Below are positions 44,274-54,686 of a stretch of DNA of 64,000 nt, piece after piece. Source of the stretch: Aegilops tauschii subsp. strangulata. Its lineage: Eukaryota; Streptophyta; Magnoliopsida; Poales; Poaceae. Both the position numbers and the translations under genes were made by a program. Location: assembly GCF_002575655.3 (NCBI RefSeq), contig NC_053035.3, positions 372,907,792-372,971,791 on the forward strand, in the 5' to 3' direction. The stretch's first letter is position 1. Every line of letters starts with the position of its first letter. The notes below the pieces were generated by a model, which saw nothing but the letters and a program-made list of their open reading frames with translations, had not been told where the DNA came from and did no database searches.

Positions 44274-45191
44274 ATGGACTGTAAGTGCGGGTGTTTGGCA
44301 AGGATGGCGCCAGTAGCGGACACATGCGTGTACGCAGAAGGTCTAGAGCTCACCAACACCGAGTGGCGCAGCATGCTCGGGTGCCTTATGATACCCAACA
44401 AGGGGTTTCAGCCGCCATTTCTTCATCGCCTCACAACCGCAGATCTATAGGAAAGTTGGGTATGTTTTTCCCCTCACAATTTTGGACATAATCTACCTGC
44501 AAATCCACATCTGAATATATAGTTCATCAATTTGTTCAGTAGTGTCAACAAAATACAAAACATAATTTGTATTGTTGTTCAGATTTGTTAGCTATTAAGA
44601 CTAGATGCTTCCACCTATTTTTCTTCACTACCACAACACATGAACAAAAAAGAGGGTTGGTAGATCAGTATTGCAGTTCTCTTAACATGCTAGAGAAGTA
44701 CACTGTAAATGACCTTGCAGTACAAACATGTTACCGTATAATATATATCCTAATAAAATTAGAGGTCAATTTCGTATATAAGTTTGTTCATACATTGCAA
44801 CTACTTTATAAAAAATAGTAGTCATATATATGTACATATTTAACTCAACATAAAACAGATCATCCTAAGTATAAAGAATGGGTATATATATGTTCATACA
44901 TTGTTATTTACTTATAAACATTCTTTTTCCATCCTTTCCAAAATGCAGAAATTGCCATCCACAGTAAAATTTCCTGCTCCGAGTTCAGGGAAGGTTACTT
45001 TGGAGACAGAACACAAGAATGGGTATGGAGACATGCAAGCTGACTACCACATCGACTCTGAAGAATGCATCAACATAACTACTGGTTCGAAAGAATTTGT
45101 CTCCTAGAATGGCTTTGAGGTCGGAGAAGTGGCCATGCTGTTTTTCTACAAAGAAGAAGACTTCCTGAAGTTCACAATATTTGCACTGTAG
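44274..45191 (+). pseudogene. B3 DNA-binding domain protein, two exons, broken
   Basis: Exon 1 (44274-44459) starts MDCKCGCLARMAPVADTC and includes CLMIPNKGFQPPFLHRL, resembling the first strands of a plant B3 domain; a TAG at 44448 stops it four codons before a GTATGT donor. Exon 2 (44949-45191) follows an AG acceptor and reads LPSTVKFPAPSSGKVTLE, then GSKEFVS, a TAG at 45105, and NGFEVGEVAMLFFYKEED followed by LKFTIFAL. The pattern (G)xKEFVxxNGFxxGEVxxF is the characteristic end of the B3 fold, which binds promoter DNA. Two stops make it a pseudogene. Splice sites are kept, so it was copied as genomic DNA. Confidence 0.65.
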
Positions 45192-46511
45192 GCAGTCTAA
45201 ATATGAAGCAAGCCATCGGAGGCATATTTCTAATGCTTTGCTAATGCTTTACGCCTTTAAAATTATGTCCACCAGACACTTTGAGCGGTGCCTATTTAAA
45301 GTATGCAACCTCATCTGCATCATTTTATCACCCATTTTTAGACAAGTTGCTGCTGGCAGTAATGCAGTTCTCTCAAAAACATAGTTGGTCCTAAATATAA
45401 AAAAGCAGTCATTTGAACAGTAACAATGCAATGCGAATGGTCGAAACTTTGCAGTTAACATATGATGTTCAAAAGAATTCTCATAGTATTCAGTTCAAAA
45501 AAATTGTCATAGTAACTATTCTGCTAACAAAAGCATATAATGGACCATCTATTCTAATAGCACAATAGAAGATTAACCATACTGCTAATGCAGTACGAAA
45601 GTGCATATTATGCAGTCCTCTAAAACACAGAATGCAGTTTAAGAAAAGGGAAATCTCATGAGCTGCCATGACCACTGTAATACAGCTAAAACAAAGTACA
45701 CTGCTAACGAAAACGCAGTGGACTACAGCGTATGCCAGAGCAACAACAATAAAATTAAAGCAGTAGAAATACAGATATGTCGTAGACTAACAGAGGTGCC
45801 AATTCAATCGCACTTACATAACTCACCTAAAAATTGTCCAACAACAAAACTATCGAAAAATACCCCGCAAAAAACTACATCGAACACACGGCAACTGGAC
45901 GAACAGCATCAACTTTTATTTAAAAATTGAAAATCAAAGAATGAGAATTATATACCCGCAATACAATGAATTAAAACCAACAGCGACAGTAATTACAAGA
46001 TTCAAAAACACATCGAGGCGAAAATCCAGAAAATCAACAAGAACAGAGGAGCGGACGAAGCTCACCTGCCCACACAACCAAATTCGCGGGAACTGAAAAC
46101 TAACTCCTAAAAATTACACAATTTCTAGAGTAAAAGGTCCGATTAAATGTACGATATCAAACAATTCCGACTAACAAACAACATCCGAGCGTCAAAAAGT
46201 CGATTCCGACACGAACACGAACGAACAGAGCAAAACTCGCCCGCCAAATCCCTCGATTTACCAAGATTTTAGTCATTTTTCCTGTAAATTACAAAGAATA
46301 AAGGTCAACTGACATCCATAAACAAATTAAATCATCCCGCAACACCCGATTCCACACAGAATACGCGGGCGGACCGTCAGAAAATGAAGCAGTTCTTCCG
46401 TGTAGCACTGCAGTGCGCAGCGTAAAGAACATGCAGTTCGCTTCTGTTGAACATGAAGTGCGGAAGTTTTATCAGAATAACTATTCTGCTAATATTTGCA
46501 GAATAGACCGG

Positions 46512-46513
<2 letters not shown>
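45192..46513. other. non-coding stretch of the gcagt-rich segment
   Basis: AT-rich sequence with repeated gcagt motifs up to about 45730 and again at 46389-46500, and the phrase ataactattctgctaa near 45512 and 46479. No gene is supported. Confidence 0.6.
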
Positions 46514-46570
<57 letters not shown>

Positions 46571-46586
46571 ATTATATATATATATA
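46514..46586. repeat. (TA)n microsatellite with one interruption
   Basis: TA repeats run from 46514 to 46568, then ggat, then seven more TA units to 46586. It borders the left end of the element at 46587-47277. Confidence 0.95.
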
Positions 46587-47274
46587 GGACAAATGTTTCC
46601 TACAAGCAGTGGTAGTTACCACCACTTGCGTTTTGTATGTTGTACCACCACTTGCGTTTCCTATAAACAGAATAGACCGAGAGTATGTATGTGTAGTATG
46701 TAGTATATAACAATGATTAGGTAGTATATATACTATTTTTTAGGTAGTATGTACCATGTTTTGAGTATGCTCTTTTTTAGTATAAATATGTACGTATTTC
46801 ACAAATATAACAAAAACTATGGGCTCATATGCAATTTTTTTATTTAACTTGCTTTGAAATATCTTAGATATAGTATATGAACATATTTAAAATAATATAT
46901 ATAGTACCACATGGTAGTATATGTGATATGTGGGGTAACTACCACCGGGTGGTAGGATGTATTATCTATCAAATTGGAGAGTATATACGCGTAGTATGTA
47001 GTATATAAGAATGATTAGGTAGTATATATACTACTTTTTGGTTAGTATGTATCGTATTTTGAGAAAATTCTTTTTCACGTGTAAATATATACGTATTTCA
47101 CATATATAATAAAAACCGTGGGCCAACTTGCAATTTTTTGATGTCACTCGCTTTGAAGTATCTTATATATAGCATATGAACATATTTTCAATGATAAAGT
47201 AGTATATATATACTACCACATGATAGTATATGGGACATGTGGGGTAACTACCCCTAGGTGGTAGGATGTATTTT

Positions 47275-47277
<3 letters not shown>
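46587..47277. mobile_element. Micron-like element between two (TA)n tracts
   Basis: The left end, read from the TA tract, is TATAGGACAAATGTTTCCTAC and then ggtagttacc. The inverted right end is TATAGGGAAAATACATCC then TACC and ggtagttacc. The ends thus form terminal inverted repeats of about 40 bp. The inside is two direct copies of about 298 bp (starting near 46680 and 46978), rich in gtagtatatatact. Elements whose ends lie in TA microsatellites are known in rice as Micron; this looks comparable. Confidence 0.6.

Positions 47278-47347
<70 letters not shown>
47278..47347. repeat. (TA)35 microsatellite inside a palindrome
   Basis: An uninterrupted 70-bp TA tract is flanked by gtattttccc on the left and gggaaaatac on the right, making a 90-bp perfect palindrome (47268-47357). 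Confidence 0.95.
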
Positions 47348-47350
<3 letters not shown>

Positions 47351-48258
47351 AAAATACAGGCATGCTAAAGTAAGCCTGAGCGTAGAATTAGATTTTGTAC
47401 GCTCCGGCCAGGCCGCATGAGGCAAAGAGCAACTCCTCCCACGCTAGCACCCTCTAAGCGGTATATTTTGAACGTAAATTTCCTTTGATTGGTCGTAACT
47501 ATGGAAACCACCATTACGGGTACTAATCTGGTTCCAGTTGATAGTAAAGTTTTGCATTGTATGTAGTAAAAATTAATTATAGTAGTAACTATACGTGACC
47601 GATGGCAGATTCTTATTACTAGGAATATAGTCTTTTACTACTTCGCTCTTGTGCTATACTACTAAAACATATAGTCATGAATGATTTTACCATTAAATTT
47701 ACCTAGTAATATTCTCAAACATTTACTATGAGCAATGTTTAATTTTCTGAAGCATCAGTATTTCATAAATTCTTTACATTCTAATAAAAATTGTCTTCTA
47801 CCAAATGGTAATGCAATTACTACCTATAGTACACATAGTACACCTAATAGCAATTTGCTCCATACCTCGTCGTAATGCAATTACCATGAAATAAGTTCTT
47901 CATTAAAAAGAAATACCTGTGTTGACTAGTCATAAGCTGGTAATGGTTTTAATCCCGTTACTATATTTTGTTAGAACATTTACCGAGGTTAGTGATTAGA
48001 CTAGTTGGCATGGGAGCTGGTAAAAGCTTTAATCATGTTACCATATAAACTAGCTTTTTTACCATGCCAGCCAACGGAGCCACGGGGCGGAGGAGGCACG
48101 CCTTACAGCCGGTAACGGAAATTAATTCTATTACTATATATGCATGTCTTTTTACTGTGGTTAGTTAAACGAGTGCGGCTAGCCTGGCCGAGCGGCGGGC
48201 AAAGCACACAATTAGCGTCCGGAGCGTACGATAAGGGGTTTTACGCGCACGCTCACAT
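47348..48258. mobile_element. second element starting at the (TA)n tract, diverged inverted ends
   Basis: It begins gggaaaatacaggcatgc at the TA tract. Near the left end are gagcgtagaattagatttt and gtacgctccgg; near the right end are the inverted ccggagcgtac, gttttacgcgcacgctcac. This is a diverged terminal inverted repeat of about 35 bp. The centre is AT-rich with repeated ttactat/gtaatggt motifs and no gene. Confidence 0.5.
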
Positions 48259-48279
48259 AGTGTTACTATTCATCATCCA

Positions 48280-48306
48280 GGGTGCAGAATAAGTTATTCT
48301 TCACCC
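48280..48306. repeat. 27-bp palindrome
   Basis: gggtgcagaataagttattc continues to tcaccc and pairs with itself except for one position. It lies at the start of an AT-rich segment (to about 48600) with dispersed ttacg/cgtaa motifs, and may be the end of another transposon. Confidence 0.8.
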
Positions 48307-48609
48307 GAGGTAATCTTACGATCATATCATAATTAAATTACGTTTGGAATTCAAATAGTTACATTTCTATTGATTCACTACATCAAATTTGGCATAAAAA
48401 TAAAAATATAGGTCATAAGGCAAGAAAATTTGCAGTTTATGTGTATTTTACACTATGTTTTTACGTTTGTAATTTTACATAACATGAAATATTTTTTACG
48501 ACGATTATATATATTATTACGGTCTCTTTTTATGTCGGAAATAAGACAAAACTTACGAAACGTAAAATTACGGTGTCATTTCGTTGAACTGATGGTTTTT
48601 ATTAAAAGG

Positions 48610-49230
48610 GTAAATAAGAGCTCCCTCCCGCTCTCTCCCCGTTCCACCGGCCACTCCAGTCGTCGACCGAGCTGCTCGCGGCCAATCCATCCGCCCGCCC
48701 GCCTCCCTCCCGGCAACCCAGGCCCCATCCTAGGTGCAGCGATGGGCGACGGTGGCGGCGCTCGCAGGGGCGGCCGGCGGCGGCGACATCCCACGACGTC
48801 GACGCGCCCAAGATCCCCGGCTTCTCGAACGATTTCATGCTCGTACGCCCCCCTCCCCCTCCTCCCCGCCTTTCCCGAGCGAGTGGAGCAGGCGGCCCCG
48901 GTTCCTGATTTCGAGCCCATGGCCGGGTGGCCGGCGGAGCTCCGTTCTGGCGGGCGCGCGACCCGGAGCCTCCCGATTCTGAACACGTGGCTGGGTGGCC
49001 AGCAGAGCTCCGTTCTGGTCGGGCGCGTGACCCCGGAGCCTCCCGATACCGAGCCCGTGGCCGGGTGGCCGGCGGAGATCCGTTCTGGCCGTTCCTCATC
49101 CCGTGCGGCGCCAACGACGCTGTCTACCCGGCGCCACCGACCGTTCTCCCCCGACGGCCTCCTGCAAGCACAGCGATGAGAGGTTCATGTCTTCATCTGC
49201 TGCAGTTCACTATTTTGTGTTTTGTCTAAA
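48610..49230 (+). pseudogene. GC-rich gene-fragment-like segment with ~70-bp internal repeats
   Basis: The composition jumps from AT-rich to C/G-rich at about 48620. Three copies of a ~70-bp unit (cgggtggccggcggag(c)tccg, near 48923, 48993 and 49064) follow. Frames are open in several phases because of GC content. One phase before the repeats reads SHDVDAPKIPGFSNDFMLV, which looks protein-like, and a plus-strand frame of 249 codons (48430-49179) crosses the whole block. I recognise no family. It may be the first exon of a captured gene. Confidence 0.35.
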
Positions 49231-49534
49231 GATAAATGGAAGTGCAAATGCAGCCCGCTAGTGATTTGCTCTTAAGGTTCATTTTACTTATGTTTGCAAG
49301 AAAAAAAGGTGGTGTGCTTCGGTTGGATGCCCCGTTACTAAACAATCTTGTTGAAAAACTGCAGTTTGTTGTAAATATATATGTTTGAGTGTACGCCCTT
49401 TTGCTCTCTACCTCCGCTATCCATAGTTCTGTGGTATTCTCTGAGTACTTGTTAATGTATGTCTAGGTGCAAGTGCGCTGTTGTGCTACCCATTTCCGTC
49501 AGCACACTACTAGGAAAAGGCCTGCTAGTGGCGC

Positions 49535-49750
49535 ACCTGTTTTGCCTACTAATGGCGCACTACAGGTGCGCCACTAGCATCACGCCATTAGATTTTTTAC
49601 TAATGGCGCACCACAGGTGCGCCATTAGTATGCCTCCCAGGGGGCCATATTTAACCATGTGCTCTGGCTTACTAATGGCGCACTTGTTGATGATGCGCCA
49701 CTAGTGTGCATTTTGCAGTGCGCCACTAAAGTGCTGGGTGGTGCACCACT
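49535..49750. repeat. CACTA subterminal repeats, including a 33-bp palindrome
   Basis: Units of actaatggcgcac and gtgcgccactag alternate in both orientations. The copy at 49598-49630 forms a palindrome (tactaatggcgcacc joined to its complement through aca). Such units are expected binding sites for the TNPA-type protein. Confidence 0.88.
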
Positions 49751-49971
49751 AGTATGAATATTAGGGATTTTTTTCTTTTCTGATATTTGCACAGGTTACA
49801 AAACATATTACTGCACAGAATATAGACAGCACAACATATAAATAGCAGAGTTATCGAATACAATAGAAGATTAGTCTCCGAATACAATTCATCATATTAG
49901 TCTCCGAATTCAAAAGACCGAACAAAGTTAGAACATTACAAGTCTCGAAACCACGAGTAGCGAGTTTGTCT

Positions 49972-50241
49972 TCACATTACAAGTCGATATCCTACCATCA
50001 CATAGAAGAGAGCTGCGGTCATCACGATTAGCATCATCGCGATGAAACTGGTCTTCATCCGGTTCCTCCTCCGCTCCCTCCTCTCTCCCGCTAGATAGCG
50101 CGCGTATCTAGCTTCCGCCTTCGCCCTAGTGGTGTACCCTTTGTAGCTGTTACCGCTGAAATGGTGAACCCGTCTCCGACACTCCTCCCAGTCATCGTAG
50201 ACTCCGGGAACCTTACCCTTGTACACGACACATGATGGCAT
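49972..50241 (-). CDS. small protein with viroplasmin/RNase H1 N-terminal-type domain and a membrane segment
   Basis: The frame is intact, 89 residues from the ATG at 50241. Residues 4-50 (CVVYKGKVPGVYDDWEEC, then FSGNSYKGYTTRAKAEARYA) match the caulimovirus viroplasmin/RNase H1 N-terminal fold (PF01693), known for binding RNA-DNA or double-stranded RNA. Key Tyr, Gly, Trp and Tyr-Lys residues of the fold are visible. A basic stretch (RRERRRNRMK) leads into a hydrophobic C-terminus (FIAMMLIVMTAALFYVMV) that should span a membrane. It is the last gene before the CACTA tip. I recall similar small ORFs in Caspar-type elements. Its role in transposition is unknown. Confidence 0.72.
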   Translation of the reverse strand: MPSCVVYKGKVPGVYDDWEECRRRVHHFSGNSYKGYTTRAKAEARYARYLAGERRERRRNRMKTSFIAMMLIVMTAALFYVMVGYRLVM

Positions 50242-50488
50242 CTCTATGCACTAGCCAAACAAAACGTTAGTAGCAATTCACAGACAATACATAAGCAATA
50301 TATAAGTATGCAACAAAAGGATCGGAAGAGAAAAGCAACACATTAATAGCACGATTCATGGTCCTACTAATAAATAGCATCGATTACATATAAGTTGAAC
50401 GACTGTCCAAACCAAAGAGACATACAAGTTCATTAAAGTTTAATATTACAACATGAGCCAATCGACATTTCAGAACTACATAGCATCA

Positions 50489-53400
50489 CTACTTTCGACT
50501 CGACTCAGGGACCGGAGCGTGGATGAAGCCGCCGTCTTTCGTGAAGGTCATGAAATCGCGGGTGTTGTCAGCCTGCATTTGTAGCGTTGTTTCTATCTCA
50601 CTGTTGGACGGTTGATATCTGAGATAGAACTGCCCCGAGGTACGAAGGACATCTTGATGGATGATTTCCGCAAACTCCGACTGGATGCGAAAGAATTCTT
50701 GTCTAATGTCCGCGTCCTAGATTGCCGACAAGCGTGCGGCCCAATCTTTGAGATTATTTGGTAGCAGAAGGTGATTATGGTCCCGCACGATCGCCCGCAT
50801 GTGATGGAGGGCGTAGTAGGCATCCTTCTGACCGCCAGGCGGCTGCTTGACGCAGGGGAACGTCGTATTGTGGGTGAAGATGTGCTTGCCGTACCTCTGA
50901 ACTGGCCTGCTGAAGGTGCCTCCGGATCTGGCGTAGCTGGGAAGAACATCATCAAGAACTTTCTTGATATTTGTGTAGTCTTTCTTCGACTGACGGTCCG
51001 GGTCGAAATACGTGGCCATGGAATATTTCGGGCTTAAGAGGATGAGTGTGCAATGTGTGTCACTGCACAAAACACGGAATGTTAGAAAAAAAAGAACGAT
51101 CGAAATCTAAGAAATCATATGTTACGGGGCGGTGAGGGGATGACTTACTCTGGAAAGTAAGGCACGAGGAAGTTATCCTTATCTGGGTTTGCCAGAATGA
51201 CGCCTTCGAGGTATGAACTCGCGACTTGCCGGTCCCCAGCGCTGCCCAAGATCTTGGCACGCATGTAGAAGGGGTCGACTATCACGATGTCCGGGGTCTT
51301 GTCTCTAATGATCCGCATCTCCATACTCAGCGAAAATAGCCGAACGAAGGTGTAGTGCAGCGGATGAAGGTTAAACATAGCGAAGATGTCATCAAACCGC
51401 AGGACGATCGTACCCCCGATGGCGCTATCCACAAAGCCCTTGCCCTCTGGCACCTTGGCCATGAAAACCGGGTATGCCACATCATTCTCAGAGAGATGAC
51501 GCTTCTCCAAAGAAAGAACACATTCATGCAGACTGCGCATAGCACCGGTTGCAGCATTGAGCAGATTAGTCGGTAGCATCAGCCTACCCGCCACATGCAC
51601 CCTCCTCGAGATATCCTTAGGTGAAGGTGGCCCGTCCTGAGCACGGATCGTACTCGGTGCCGGCTGGCTCGCACCGCCCTTGTTATTCTTTCGTTTCCGT
51701 CCCTTCTTCCTCATCTCCTGTAATGGGATCGAGTTCTGCTCAGAGACCGCCTTCTTGAGTGTGTTGGGGCTGATAATATTCTGCACCTCGGCTATCTGAG
51801 GCTCGGTGAAGGCGGCAGCTGGAGGCGTCTCCTGAGAACTGAACGCCAGACAACGCCTGTTGCAATTGGGTTTCTCCGCGGTACCAGCTAGATCGCGGTC
51901 GTCTTTTTCAGGGTTGGGTTCTTGAGAAGGAGGCCCGAAGAATTTGTCACTGTACCCATGTTCGGCAAAGTACTTATCGACGTTGGTAAATATACCGTCG
52001 TCGTTGTCGTCGTCGTCCGGATCCTGTGCCATATGCATGTCCGGATCCTGTGCCATAGGGATGTCCGGCATGTCCGGTAGCGTTGCGGCGGTCTTGCCAT
52101 GGCTTGGCGCCGGCATGACTGGCAGTGTTGTCTGTGGGGTGGTGTCCCCCGCCCCCAAATGAATCTGCCTCTTCGGCCAAAGCAGGGGCCAGCTTACGCA
52201 GGCACTGAGGGTCATCACATCATCTTCGTCGGCCTCAGCGGGTCGAATCGGAGGTAACAACTCGTCACAGCCTGGCAGCACCCGAACTATTTCAACCCTA
52301 TACACGGTGGGTGGCATCGGATTACCGTGGAACACGGGGTTGCCCGGTTGAACGATTCTGCCCTTGGCGACATCGATCAACTCGCCGCCCACGAAGTGCA
52401 GTAGAGTGCATGGAACGTCGGCGGCGCCCTGCGAAAACATGTAGGGCGTCAGGGATGCCCAGTCAAAGGCAAGGAGATGAAGTCATCGGCCGAGAGGCTT
52501 AGTTACCGTGATGGCGTCGAGCTCGGCTAATGTCGAGGCACCGCCAACGGCGGGCATGCAACTACCGGAGGGGCCGCTTGCTGCCGAGGTGCCGGCCGGC
52601 GTACACCCAGGTGCATTAAGCTCCAATGCCCGTGCCGGCGCCGGAGACACCAATACCGCCTCCGCCGGAGACACCAATGGCGCCGCCTGCACGTTGTGCG
52701 AGTTGCTGGCCGTGAAGCTGGGAACCAGGGGCGGCCCCTGTTGGCCGCCCGCAATCCACGTCTGCAGCCCCTGAATCAAGGTAGGCACAATGGCGGTGAG
52801 CGTCGTTCCCAGTTGTTGTTGCACTTGCTCTTGGACAATCTCCGGAATCCGCGCCACTTGTGCCTTGAGTTCTTGAACCTCGCGCGACTGGCTTTCTGAG
52901 CTGGTCTTTTTCTCCTTTCGCCCACCAGCGTTATAGTATGACGACCATTTTGTGGACAAGCCTTTGCCGGCCACACGACCAGCTGACGACGGCTTACTGA
53001 GCTTATCCTTGTTTTTCATTATGTTCAACGCCCTATTTAGAGTGTTGTCCCAAGGGGAGCTCTGAGACGACCCCGCGCTACTGCTTTCAGTCTCCTGCGG
53101 AAGGAATGTGAACCATTTTGAAATTTGGCTTCATTAATTAGAATGCAACCATATGGAGCTAATTACGCGGGGGTGTATTCCTTACCAGAACACGCTCAAG
53201 CGCCTTGGTCTTCGGATCCGTGGTAAGCTCCTTTGTTACCGGGTCCTCCTTGTATCGGGCCGTGACATAGTTCCTGGTCTGCTTCTCGCGGTATTTCTCG
53301 AAGTGGGGCGGTAGGCCTTGCTCGGCACGCTCCGCGTCCTCCTTGTCCCATATAGGTTCCGCCACTCTGTAACCGCCGGGACCGAGTTTGTGGACCCCTA

Positions 53401-54106
53401 AGTTAAAGTCCCGCATCTCTTTCCCCCACTGACTTGATTCCTCGGATGCGCCGCTCTCGCACTTGATCTTGAAATCCTTGTAGTCATCTTCGCTGATCGA
53501 AGGATTTTTTGCCTTGATCTTCTCATAACTATCACCTTTGTTAATCATTCTCTTCACCGCGCTTCTCCAAGTAGACAGGGCCGTGCTCATCTTCGTGAGG
53601 GCGGCACTGTTCACTTTATTCCCTGAGAGGCGTGTGTTTGCAAAGTCAGCGGGGAACTTGTATCGTTCGTGCAGCTTCGTGAAGAGGAGGTTGCGCAAAT
53701 TCCCTCGGTCCTTATGCCTTAGGTTCTCGGTGTTGATTGAGACGGTGCTCCGGAGAATGCACCCGAGCTGAATCGAGTACCCCTTGACTAATTCTTTGGG
53801 CGTCGTTGGATCCCCGTCGCAGTTCACTTCAGTAAATTCCTCCTTGACGGTGCCGAGCACGTTCGGGCGCCGGTCCTTCCGTTGCCTGTTCGGTTGGCTG
53901 CCATCTGTGCGTGCGCTGCCATCATCAGTGGTGGCATCCTCGGCGGCACCATCAGTGGTGTCATCCCCGACGCCACTAGGGATTGTGTAGTCAGGATCGG
54001 TGTCTTCCGCAGTGTCCTCATAGCGGTGAGGTTCTTCCTCCATCTCCTGGGACAGCTCCCAGAAAGCCTTGCCGCCCGAATCGCCGGCCTCATCGTTGTG
54101 GGCCAT
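50489..54106 (-). pseudogene. CACTA second protein: Transposase_24-like head and Ulp1-like protease tail, four exons, premature stop
   Basis: Start ATG at 54106 (MAHNDEAGDSGGKAFWEL). Exons: 54106-53186, 53094-52507, 52428-51149 and 51062-50489, with GT-AG introns of 91, 78 and 86 bp that keep the frame. Exon 1 has an acidic N-terminus and a Transposase_24/TNPA-like region (RDFNLGVHKLGPGGYRVAEP). Exon 2 has a coiled coil (QELKAQVARIPEIVQEQVQQ) and a Pro/Ala linker. Exon 3 starts with a DUF8039-like block (PCTLLHFVGGELIDVAKG). Exons 3-4 form a C48 (Ulp1/SUMO protease)-like domain: catalytic His in DTHCTLILLSP, Asp in YFDPD, but the Cys site reads PPGGQKDAYYAL where CGYY is expected. TAG at 50717-50719 cuts the last 76 residues; in-frame sequence continues to the normal stop at 50489. 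Full length would be 1120 residues. Confidence 0.82.
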
Positions 54107-54175
54107 GTTTCGCTATAAATAGGAAAAAAGTTTGGTCAAAAAGTTGGTTATTGTCAAGGAACAAGATCATGGTCT

Positions 54176-54411
54176 CATCATTTAGGGTTTGTTGACACCG
54201 AGGCATCCTAAAAGCTAAACTTTTATCATTTAGGGTTTGTCGACGCCGAGGCACCCTAAAAGCCTAAGCTTTCATCATTTCGGTTTTTATCGACACTGAG
54301 GCACCCTAAAAGCCAAGGTTTTATAATTTAGGGTTTATCGATGCTGAGGCACCTTAAATGCGAAGTTAAGTTTTCATCATTTAGGGTTTATCGATGCCGA
54401 GGCACCCTAGG
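54176..54411. repeat. tandem repeat, five copies of ~46-56 bp, upstream of the CACTA second gene
   Basis: The unit has atcatttagggtttatcga, gccgaggcaccctaaaag and a variable spacer. It lies 70-305 bp upstream of the ATG at 54106, in promoter position, and could be a binding-site cluster for an element-encoded protein. Confidence 0.88.
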
Positions 54412-54594
54412 TTGACTGATATATATGGGTATCTTCTAATAATATACCCTATCAAGAAAAGGGAAGGAGAATTCTAAGTTGGGCCTAATCACTTGGCTTT
54501 ATTGCCACCTATGGTTTAATGCAGCAAGAATAAAGGGGCAGTTGATCCTACCTAATTAAGTACTAAGATACCCCGGCCCATGCATTAGTCGCAA

Positions 54595-54686
54595 GTACCC
54601 CATATGTCCTATTTTTAGCAAAGTCATGCTAAAATTCACGGAAAATTTCAGCATGACCTTTGCTGAAAATAGGACATATGGAGTAC
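54595..54686. repeat. long hairpin, ~43-bp arms with a 3-base loop
   Basis: The left arm 54595-54637 (gtaccccatatgtcctattt through gcatgactttgc-complement) pairs with the right arm 54641-54686, with three or four mismatches and small indels. It is unique in the window and lies upstream of the CACTA second gene. Confidence 0.9.

Larger units (their letters stand above)
41305..46513. mobile_element. unclassified element or segment rich in gcagt motifs, carrying pseudogenes
   Basis: The Fatima gag is broken at about 41305 and a different sequence begins, dense in atgcagt, gcagtgc and gtagtac motifs on the plus strand (41302-41560, 42930-43560, 45360-45730, 46389-46500). A related block starts gggactgcag at 41302 and ggggctgcag at 41484. 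Inside are an exonuclease-like pseudogene, a B3 pseudogene, a 142-bp repeat and a snRNA-type promoter. I found neither terminal inverted repeats nor a target duplication, so the class (Helitron, Mutator-type, CACTA) is open and the borders are estimates. Confidence 0.5.
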
